From IMG/VR virus record IMGVR_UViG_3300028284_000025, positions 1 to 27,258 of that record: a stretch of 27,258 nt of DNA, one strand, 5' to 3'. How positions within the stretch are numbered: the stretch's first letter is position 1; each line of letters begins with the position of its first letter. This stretch comes from a virus. Of the stretch, positions 1 to 6,616 are shown in pieces. The translations under genes were made by a program, and so were the position numbers. The notes below the pieces were generated by a model. It saw only the letters and a list, made by a program, of their open reading frames with translations, searched no databases and was not told the DNA's origin.

Positions 1-1
1 C

Positions 2-31
2 TTGACAGTGACAGGTCACAACTTAAATTAA
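2..31 (+). CDS. C-terminal end of an upstream gene (partial)
   Basis: Frame 2 is open from the window edge and reads LTVTGHNLN before a TAA stop at 29-31. The gene at 56 follows 24 bases later. The LTVTG string matches the style of the tail-fibre proteins downstream, so this is probably the end of another fibre or structural gene. Nine residues cannot establish a function, and the frame could be open by chance. Confidence 0.3.
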   Translation: MTVTGHNLN

Positions 32-55
32 ATAAATTTTATAGGAAATATAAAA

Positions 56-1714
56 ATGGCAACAGTAATTCAAATCAAAAGAAGTACGTCTGCATCAGCT
101 CCATCCATTTCGGATTTGAGTAATGGTGAGTTAGCGTACGTCCAAGATGCGAGTAATGACGGTGCTTCTGCAAAATTATTTATTGAATCAGTAGATTCCT
201 CTTCTAACCCAGTTATCCATACAATCGGTGGTAAATATTATACCGATATCGTTGGTGCAACTAAGGGTGTTAGTGGAACTGCAGGTTTTCTAAAATTTCA
301 CGAAGACACAGACAATGGAACATCATCAGTAACCCTCAGCTCTCCAGCTGCTCTAGGTGCTGACGTATCATTGGTTTTACCTACAGCTGACGGTAGTGCT
401 AACCAAGCACTTATTACCAATGGTTCAGGTCAATTATCATTCGCTTCTACAACATCTACACTAGCAGGTGCAACGGATTCAGATATCTCATCTCCTTCAA
501 CAGGTCAAGTACTTGTTCATGACGGAAGTGATTCATTTGACAACGTATCTTTCAGTGGTGATGTAACATTAGCATCTAACGGTGCTGTAACAATCGGTGC
601 AAGTGCAATATCAACAGGGAAAATTGCTAATGACGCAGTTGACGCTGACAAACTTGCTTCTAACGCAGTAGTAACTGCTTCTATAGTAGATGATGCTGTA
701 ACAGCAGCTAAACTTGCTTCTAACGCAGTAGTATTTGCGTCAGTAGACGGTGCAGCGGTTATCACTGCAGCTGAAGGTGTATCTTCAAACAGTACGTCTG
801 ATGTAACATTCCCAACAACAAAAGCAGTATTCGATTACGTTTCTGCAATTGATGTTGATGATGCCCTAGGACTAGCAGGTGACAGTGGAACAGGTTCAAT
901 CGACCTTGATACTCAATCTCTAACAGTTTCAGGTACAGCAAATGAGATTGATACTTCAGTTTCAGGACAAACTGTAACAGTTGGTCTTGTAGCTAACCCT
1001 ACAGTTTCAGGAAACTTAACAGTTTCAGGTAACTTAATCACAGATGATATCACAACTGCTACTTTAACAACTTCAGGTAACTTAACGGTTACTGGTGATT
1101 TAGCTGTTAACGGAACAACAACTACAGTAAACAGTACAACTGTTTCTATCGCAGACCCAGTTTTTGAAATTGGTTCAGATAGTTCAGATGATAACTTAGA
1201 CCGTGGTATTAAGTTTGTATATAACGATGGAACTGCGAAAGTTGGTTTCTTCGGTATGGACGACTCAACAGGTAAATTTGTCGCTCTTTCTAGTGCAACA
1301 GACACATCTTCAGTATTCAGTGGAACAGCAATGGCTGCAACATTCGGTGCTACAGAAGTTTCTAGTCTTGCTCTAAGTGGGTCAATCAGTTCTTATGCTG
1401 GTTCAGCTCCAACAGATGGACAAATCTTAATCGGAGATACAGCTTCAGGATTAATGGATGCCGCAACTCTAACTGCTGGTGAAGGTATGACCATCACTAA
1501 CGGTGCTGGTGCAATCACATTAGCCGTTGAAGATGCAACAGTCTCTAACAAAGGTATCGCAAGTTTTGCTACAGCAATCTTCGATGTTACTTCAGGTGCA
1601 GTATCTATTAAAGATGCGACTTCTTCAGTTAAGGGTATTGCTTCGTTTGGTGGTGACTTCACAGTATCTTCGGGTGCAGTGTCAGTTACTTCACTAGACG
1701 GTGGTACATTCTAA
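56..1714 (+). CDS. tail fibre-like structural protein
   Basis: This 552-residue Ser/Thr/Ala/Gly-rich protein has no cysteine and fits a fibrous, trimeric-type virion protein. The N-terminal cap (MATVIQIKRSTSASAP, then SDLSNGELAYVQD) is nearly repeated at the start of the next gene, so it probably marks a shared attachment module. The middle has direct repeats (two copies of KLASNAVV near residues 199-225 and several SGNLTVSG units). It is followed by a module seen in many marine T4-like fibres (GDLAVNGTTTTVNSTTVSIADP, then DRGIKFVYNDGTAKVGFFGMDD, about residues 345-410). The C-terminus carries two copies of a KGIASF...F.V.SGAVS repeat. An AGGAAA element lies upstream of the ATG. The role in host adsorption is inferred from composition and context. 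No receptor-binding tip is recognisable. Confidence 0.8.
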   Translation: MATVIQIKRSTSASAPSISDLSNGELAYVQDASNDGASAKLFIESVDSSSNPVIHTIGGKYYTDIVGATKGVSGTAGFLKFHEDTDNGTSSVTLSSPAALGADVSLVLPTADGSANQALITNGSGQLSFASTTSTLAGATDSDISSPSTGQVLVHDGSDSFDNVSFSGDVTLASNGAVTIGASAISTGKIANDAVDADKLASNAVVTASIVDDAVTAAKLASNAVVFASVDGAAVITAAEGVSSNSTSDVTFPTTKAVFDYVSAIDVDDALGLAGDSGTGSIDLDTQSLTVSGTANEIDTSVSGQTVTVGLVANPTVSGNLTVSGNLITDDITTATLTTSGNLTVTGDLAVNGTTTTVNSTTVSIADPVFEIGSDSSDDNLDRGIKFVYNDGTAKVGFFGMDDSTGKFVALSSATDTSSVFSGTAMAATFGATEVSSLALSGSISSYAGSAPTDGQILIGDTASGLMDAATLTAGEGMTITNGAGAITLAVEDATVSNKGIASFATAIFDVTSGAVSIKDATSSVKGIASFGGDFTVSSGAVSVTSLDGGTF

Positions 1715-1734
1715 GATAGTTAAGGAGACAAAAC

Positions 1735-2562
1735 ATGGCAACAGTAATTCAGTTTAAAAGAAGTTCTACTCAGAACGCAGTTCCAGCTACTAGTGATTTA
1801 TCACTTGGTGAAATTGCAGTAAATACCTACCACGGTAGATTTTACACTGAAAAGAATGACGGAAGTGCTGCCATTGTTGAAGTTGGGTCTAACCCATCTT
1901 CTTTAACTATCAACGATGCACTGGTATTCCCAACTGCAGACGGTTCTAGTGGACAGTTATTGTCCACAGATGGTTCGGGTAACTTAGACTTTGTCGATGC
2001 AGCTAGTTCTGCATTAACACAATTCTATTATACAGTTTCGAGTTCAACTCAAACTGTATTTTCGGGTAGTGACGATAATAGTAACACATTGAGTTACACT
2101 GCGGGTCTTGAGGGTGTTTATTTGAACGGTATTAAATTAGTAAGTGGAAGTGACTATGTCACGACTTCTACTACTGTAATAACACTTCAAGCAAATGCAG
2201 TCTCAGGGGATATACTACAAGTTGTAGCTCAGACTTCAGTATCAAACTTAGTGCAGGGATTCTTTTCGAATACCTCACTAACAGCGACTACTGCAGACCA
2301 AGTATTGAGTTCTAATTCAGTTGCAAACAAAACGATAAAATATGTTATCGTTGGGAAACATGCATCTTTAGGAACTCATGCAACTGAGGTACTATTAATT
2401 AACGATGGTTCGAATGCACATTTCGTCCAGTATGGTGATGCTTTCTCAGCATCTTCATTGTTCTCACTTTCGAGTGATATAAACAGTGGAAATATGAGAT
2501 TACTAGTAACACCTGCTAATACGAACACTGATTTCACCACCTTCCAAATTAGATTAACATAG
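1735..2562 (+). CDS. tail fibre-like structural protein with shared C-terminal domain
   Basis: This 275-residue protein opens with the same cap as the gene before it (MATVIQFKRSSTQNAVP, then SDLSLGEIAVN). About residues 97-170 form a module with the string GVYLNGIKLVSGSDYVT, a type common in marine myovirus fibres. The last 80 or so residues (IKYVIVG...HATEVLLINDG...QYG...DINSGNMRLLVTPAN) are paralogous to the C-termini of the next two genes. It has a strong AAGGAG Shine-Dalgarno and lies 20 bases after the previous stop, so it is probably cotranscribed. It is likely an adhesin or fibre component; the exact virion position is unknown. Confidence 0.75.
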   Translation: MATVIQFKRSSTQNAVPATSDLSLGEIAVNTYHGRFYTEKNDGSAAIVEVGSNPSSLTINDALVFPTADGSSGQLLSTDGSGNLDFVDAASSALTQFYYTVSSSTQTVFSGSDDNSNTLSYTAGLEGVYLNGIKLVSGSDYVTTSTTVITLQANAVSGDILQVVAQTSVSNLVQGFFSNTSLTATTADQVLSSNSVANKTIKYVIVGKHASLGTHATEVLLINDGSNAHFVQYGDAFSASSLFSLSSDINSGNMRLLVTPANTNTDFTTFQIRLT

Positions 2563-2574
2563 GAGAATTAACAA

Positions 2575-2985
2575 ATGGCTAAGACAAATAGTTTTAAAAT
2601 TGCTGAGTTAATTCGAGGTATTGAGTATGATGTCGCAACAGACACGATTACTTCTTCCAAAAATATTAACTCTAAGAATAAGAAGACTGGTTCTGAGACA
2701 AAAACATCTACTACACAGTTTGATTTAGATACATTTGCGAAAGCAACGTATCGTGCAGCTAGATATATTGTCGCAATGAGTGAGGGGTCAAACTTTCATT
2801 CTACAGAAATCATGCTCATACATGACGGAACTGATGTGACATTGACTTCATATGGAACATTGAAAGACACAAATCTTGCGACTTTCGATGCAGACATACA
2901 GGGTTCAAACCTTCGTTTAAGATGTACGCCAGCGAGTACAAACTCAACGGTCATCAAATTTGATAGAACATTGGTAGAAGCTTAA
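2575..2985 (+). CDS. short structural protein, nearly only the shared C-terminal fibre domain
   Basis: This 136-residue protein is preceded by AGGAG and starts 12 bases after the previous stop. Residues 1-50 are a short lead-in (MAKTNSFKIAELIRGIEYD, then a Lys/Ser-rich linker). Residues about 54-136 are the C-terminal domain shared with its two neighbours: RYIVAMS, FHSTEIMLIHDGTD, TSYGTL, TFDADIQGSNLRLRCTPAS, NSTVIKF. It looks like a minimal subunit carrying that domain alone, perhaps a tip or accessory adhesin. It ends the first transcription unit, with an intrinsic terminator 25 bases downstream. Confidence 0.7.
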   Translation: MAKTNSFKIAELIRGIEYDVATDTITSSKNINSKNKKTGSETKTSTTQFDLDTFAKATYRAARYIVAMSEGSNFHSTEIMLIHDGTDVTLTSYGTLKDTNLATFDADIQGSNLRLRCTPASTNSTVIKFDRTLVEA

Positions 2986-3010
2986 GCTTTTAAATATATC
3001 ATAAAACTAA

Positions 3011-3039
3011 AAGGGGTCTTCATTGACCCCTTTTTTTTT
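3011..3039 (+). terminator. rho-independent terminator
   Basis: AAGGGGTC (3011-3018) pairs with GACCCCTT (3025-3032) across a six-base loop. A run of nine T (3031-3039) follows. It lies just after the 136-residue gene and only about 20 bases before a late box, so it separates the first fibre operon from the next one. Confidence 0.93.
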
Positions 3040-3057
3040 GTTTAAGATATTTTAAGG

Positions 3058-3065
3058 TATAAATA
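3058..3065 (+). promoter_or_regulatory. T4-type late promoter, leaderless geometry
   Basis: An exact TATAAATA lies in the short gap between a terminator and the ATG at 3071. Spacing from the box to the ATG is five bases (GTACT). With the usual T4 late start six bases after the box, transcription would begin on the A of the start codon. There is no Shine-Dalgarno in the gap. Confidence 0.85.
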
Positions 3066-3070
3066 GTACT

Positions 3071-3889
3071 ATGGGAACTCAAACAAAATTCTTTACCGAG
3101 TATGGTCATAAGGACTTAGGTAATACCGAGATAGATGGGAGTTTGGTCGTAAGTGGAAACTTAACGGTCAATGGTACTCAGACTATTATCGATTCCACAA
3201 CGACCTCAGTTACCGATTCAATGTTGGAACTTGCAAGTGGTAACACTACTGCAGATTTAATTGACATTGGTTTCTATGGTAACTATAATGATGGTTTGAG
3301 TGGTGAGTCGGGAGTATCAGAATACACAGGTTTATTCAGGGATGCAAGTGATTCAACATGGAAGTTATTTGATGGTCTAGAAACAGAACCAAGTACTACA
3401 GTAGATTTATCGGGTGGAAACTATTCACTTGCTGATTTACAATTGGGTGATTTAACCTCATCTACATTGACTGCAGCTGGTCTATCTTACCCGTCTAGTG
3501 ACGGTTCTAACGGACAAGTTTTAACTACCAATGGTAGTGGGACACTTTCCTTCCAAGATGCAGGAGGTGGACTTACAGCAGGTTCTATAACAACAACATC
3601 AACAGCTCAAGCAACTTTAGACTCATTTGCAATTGCAAGTTATAGAAGTGTAAAGTATCAAGTTCAAGCAACAGATTCCACTTCGGGTGAATACCATGTC
3701 ATTGAGATAATGGTCTTACATGATGGTACTACTGCATATCATTCACAATATGGTGAAATGTATACAGGGTCGTCTCCTTTGGGGACATTTACGGTAGATG
3801 TCAATATTAGTAGTGCAAGATTGAGGGTGACTCCTGCGAGTTCCAACTCAACAGTATATAAATTTAAAAAGATTGAGATATCTGTCTAA
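3071..3889 (+). CDS. tail fibre-like structural protein with shared C-terminal domain
   Basis: This 272-residue protein belongs to the second cap class: MGTQTKFFTEYGHKDLGNTE resembles the starts of the genes at 3979 and 4197. A module with GSLVVSGNLTVNGTQTIIDS and TDSMLELASGN follows (about residues 24-60). Next comes a DGSNGQVLTTNGSGTLSFQD segment typical of fibre proteins. The C-terminal domain (about residues 184-272: VKYQVQA, YHVIEIMVLHDGTTAYHSQYG, VDVNISSARLRVTPASSNST) is shared with the two genes upstream, across the terminator. The start is chosen because the late box sits five bases before it. The likely role is a virion fibre or adhesin. Confidence 0.75.
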   Translation: MGTQTKFFTEYGHKDLGNTEIDGSLVVSGNLTVNGTQTIIDSTTTSVTDSMLELASGNTTADLIDIGFYGNYNDGLSGESGVSEYTGLFRDASDSTWKLFDGLETEPSTTVDLSGGNYSLADLQLGDLTSSTLTAAGLSYPSSDGSNGQVLTTNGSGTLSFQDAGGGLTAGSITTTSTAQATLDSFAIASYRSVKYQVQATDSTSGEYHVIEIMVLHDGTTAYHSQYGEMYTGSSPLGTFTVDVNISSARLRVTPASSNSTVYKFKKIEISV

Positions 3890-3916
3890 TATAAGACGTT
3901 TACAGCATCCTATTAT

Positions 3917-3924
3917 ACTAAATA
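3917..3924 (+). promoter_or_regulatory. possible late promoter, CTAAATA variant
   Basis: ACTAAATA lies in the 89-base gap before the ATG at 3979. The same CTAAATA variant recurs at 13244 and 8900, each time between genes. A start near 3930 would give a leader of about 50 bases with TAGGAA as the ribosome site. One mismatch from TATAAATA makes the call tentative. No other element is visible in this gap. Confidence 0.45.
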
Positions 3925-3978
3925 CTTGCATAAGAATTTAAAGAATTTTAAAACCATTCACAAATAGGAATCACACAC

Positions 3979-4197
3979 ATGGCAACACAGAACAAATTCG
4001 TAATAGAATATGGTTTAAGCGTTGGGTCAACTGATGTTATCGACTCTAATGGAAAGGTGGTTGCAGCTGCAATCTCTAACTTAGACACGGATGACTTATC
4101 AGAAGGTTCAACCAACCTCTTCTTCACAAACGCAAGATTTAACTCAAGCTTTGATACAAGACTATCAAATGCAACTGTTGATGGAGGTACTATCTAA
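3979..4197 (+). CDS. mini fibre protein, 72 residues
   Basis: The N-terminus (MATQNKFVIEYGLSVGSTDV, then IDSNGKVVAAA) is a close paralogue of the start of the next gene (MAGEKNFIIKNGLTVGTTEI, then INSSGIVAGSA). The rest holds one copy of the repeat found several times there (LSEGSTNLFFTNARF). The protein then stops, and its TAA shares one base with the ATG of the next gene, so translational coupling is likely. It reads as a one-repeat version of the 792-residue neighbour: either a truncated duplicate or a small cap or adaptor subunit. The weak ribosome site TAGGAA is upstream. Confidence 0.65.
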   Translation: MATQNKFVIEYGLSVGSTDVIDSNGKVVAAAISNLDTDDLSEGSTNLFFTNARFNSSFDTRLSNATVDGGTI

Positions 4198-6575
4198 TGG
4201 CTGGTGAAAAGAATTTCATAATCAAGAATGGTCTAACAGTAGGAACTACTGAAATAATCAATTCTTCAGGTATAGTTGCTGGTTCAGCAGTTAACGAAGC
4301 AATTGATGACAGACTTAACAGTACACTTGTTGCTGGTTCGGGTATCTCACTTGCATATGATGACAGTGCAAATACTTTAACAGTTACAGGTAATGTTGGT
4401 GATATCACTGGTGTGAATGCTGGTGCTGGTTTGACTGGTACTGCTACTTCAGGTGATGCAACACTAAACATTGGTGCTGGAACAGGTATTACAGTTAATG
4501 ATGATACAATCGAGATTGATACAACTTTGGTTGCAACATTAACAGGTACACAGGGTTTAACAAATAAAACAATCACAAGTCCAGTAATAAACACTGGTGT
4601 AAGTGGTTCTGCAATACTAGACTCAGACACTATGACAGGTGCAAGTGCAACAACACTTTCATCTTCAGAATCTATTAAAGCATATGTTGACTCACAAGTT
4701 CAATCAAAAGATGCATTATCAGAACTTTCGGGTTCTACGGATGATGTTTCAGAAGGCGGAAGTAACCTATACTTCACAAACGAAAGAGTTGACGACAGAG
4801 TTAATTCATTAATCGTTGGTGGAACAGGAATCACATCTACATACGATGACACTGCTGGAACACTAACACTTACTTCAGAAGTTGGAGATATCACTTCGGT
4901 AGTTGCTGGAGATGGTCTAACAGGTGGTGGAACTACTGGTGACGTTACACTTGCAGTTGGAGTAGATGATTCTTCTGTAGAATTATTTTCAGATGCACTA
5001 AGAGTTAAAGCTAGTGGTATTACAGATGGTATGTTAGCTGGTAATATTTCAAACAGTAAACTTACTAATTCGGGTCTAACAGTTAACGGTGCAACAATAC
5101 CATTGGGTTCAAGTGGGTCATTTAATACAGATGCAACTTCAGAAGGTTCGTCAAATCTTTATCATACAACAGAAAGAGTTCAAGATGTTGTTGGTACAAT
5201 GGCGACTGCTGGAACAAACATAACACTTACATACGATGACTCTGCTGGAACACTTACAATTAACTCTTCAGGTAAAACACAAGAAGAGATAGAAGACATC
5301 GTAAACGGATTAGTAGTTGGTGGAACAAACATCACTTCTACATACGATGACTCTGCTGGAACACTTACACTTGCTGGTTTATCAGATGCCGATATAAGAG
5401 GTCTAGTATCTGCTGGTGGTGATTTATCATACAACAGTAGTACTGGTGTAATCTCGTTCACAGAAAGAACAGATGCAGAGGTTAGAGGTTTAGTTTCAGT
5501 AACAGATGCGGGTGGAGATGGTTCACTTGCATACAATAGTTCAAATGGTGTAATAACATACACTGGTGCAAGTCAGGCGGAAACAAGAGCTCACTTTAGT
5601 GCTGGAACTGGTGTTGGATACAATAATGGTGTTATCAGTATTGGTCAAGCAGTTGCAACTTCGAGTGATGTTGCATTCAACGACTTGACACTTGCTGGTG
5701 ACCTAGTTGTTAATGGTACTACTACTACAGTTAGTTCAACTAACACAACCATGACAGATGGTTTAATCGAACTTGGATACGGAACTACAGGAACACCTAC
5801 TAACGATACTGGTATCGTTATAGAAAGGGGTGATTCTGCAAACGCATTCATCGGTTTTGATGAGAGTGCAGATAAGTTTACAATGGGTACTGGTACATTT
5901 ACTGGTGCAACCACAGGTAACCTATCAATCACTACAGGAACTTTAGTTGCTAATGTTGAAGGAAACTTAACAGGAAACGTAACTGGTACAGTTTCTAGTT
6001 TATCTAATCATTCTACTAGTAATGTATCTGAAGGGTCAAACCTCTACTTTACAAACGAAAGAGCTCAAGATGCAGTCGGTGGTATGTTTACAGGTAATAC
6101 TGAATCAGGTATTACAGTTACATATAATGATGGTGACGGTACAGTAGACTTTACAGTCGGAACACTTAACCAATCTACATCAGGAAACGCTGCAACTGCT
6201 ACAACATTGCAAAATGCAAGAACTATATCAGGTGTATCATTCAATGGTTCTGCAAATATTACACTAAACACTAGTGCCATTACTGAAAACGGTAATTTAT
6301 ATCACACCACTGCAAGAGCAAGAAGTGCATTATCACACACTGCAGGAACAGGTGGATATAATAGTTCTACAGGTGTTATTTCAGCACCTACACATACTTC
6401 ACACTTGACAAATAACTCAAATTTTGCAGTTACAGGTGCAAGTGCGTCGTTTACAACATTGAGTACTACTAACGCATCCAATAGTGGTGGTGTTGCTAGG
6501 AATGTTTACCAATCAACATCAGCCCCAGCAGCAGGTGATGGTATGGTGGGTGATTTATGGGTACAATATTCTTAA
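4197..6575 (+). CDS. large repetitive tail fibre protein
   Basis: This 792-residue Thr/Ser/Gly-rich fibre protein is translationally coupled to the 72-residue gene (TAATG overlap). Two interleaved repeats can be read. SEG-NLYFTNER-like units lie near residues 182, 312, 608 and 700. TYDDxAGTLT-like units lie near residues 53, 214, 344, 381 and 641. About residues 500-590 hold a DLVVNGTTTTVSSTNTTMTD module with IGFDESADKF, a diverged copy of the module in the gene at 56. The C-terminus (VYQSTSAPAAGDGMVGDLWV) is a common end for such proteins. This is likely a long trimeric side fibre or adhesin. No chaperone domain is visible. Confidence 0.8.
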   Translation: MAGEKNFIIKNGLTVGTTEIINSSGIVAGSAVNEAIDDRLNSTLVAGSGISLAYDDSANTLTVTGNVGDITGVNAGAGLTGTATSGDATLNIGAGTGITVNDDTIEIDTTLVATLTGTQGLTNKTITSPVINTGVSGSAILDSDTMTGASATTLSSSESIKAYVDSQVQSKDALSELSGSTDDVSEGGSNLYFTNERVDDRVNSLIVGGTGITSTYDDTAGTLTLTSEVGDITSVVAGDGLTGGGTTGDVTLAVGVDDSSVELFSDALRVKASGITDGMLAGNISNSKLTNSGLTVNGATIPLGSSGSFNTDATSEGSSNLYHTTERVQDVVGTMATAGTNITLTYDDSAGTLTINSSGKTQEEIEDIVNGLVVGGTNITSTYDDSAGTLTLAGLSDADIRGLVSAGGDLSYNSSTGVISFTERTDAEVRGLVSVTDAGGDGSLAYNSSNGVITYTGASQAETRAHFSAGTGVGYNNGVISIGQAVATSSDVAFNDLTLAGDLVVNGTTTTVSSTNTTMTDGLIELGYGTTGTPTNDTGIVIERGDSANAFIGFDESADKFTMGTGTFTGATTGNLSITTGTLVANVEGNLTGNVTGTVSSLSNHSTSNVSEGSNLYFTNERAQDAVGGMFTGNTESGITVTYNDGDGTVDFTVGTLNQSTSGNAATATTLQNARTISGVSFNGSANITLNTSAITENGNLYHTTARARSALSHTAGTGGYNSSTGVISAPTHTSHLTNNSNFAVTGASASFTTLSTTNASNSGGVARNVYQSTSAPAAGDGMVGDLWVQYS

Positions 6576-6583
6576 CATAAATA
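6576..6583 (+). promoter_or_regulatory. late promoter, CATAAATA variant
   Basis: CATAAATA begins right after the stop of the 792-residue fibre gene and 34 bases before the ATG at 6617. A start near 6589 would give a leader of about 28 bases with AGGA at 6604-6607, well placed for the ATG. The first base deviates from TATAAATA. Confidence 0.6.
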
Positions 6584-6616
6584 AGATTAATAATTTCTTT
6601 TATAGGATAAAATAGG

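Noticed and set aside
26-34. TTAAATA as a late promoter before the gene at 56
   Set aside because: It deviates from the box, overlaps a plausible upstream stop, and the AT-rich run offers many near matches.
517-6280. Minus-strand frames in the fibre genes
   Set aside because: They are shadows of low-complexity Thr/Ser/Gly codons and lack starts with ribosome sites. Fibre repeats on the plus strand explain the region.
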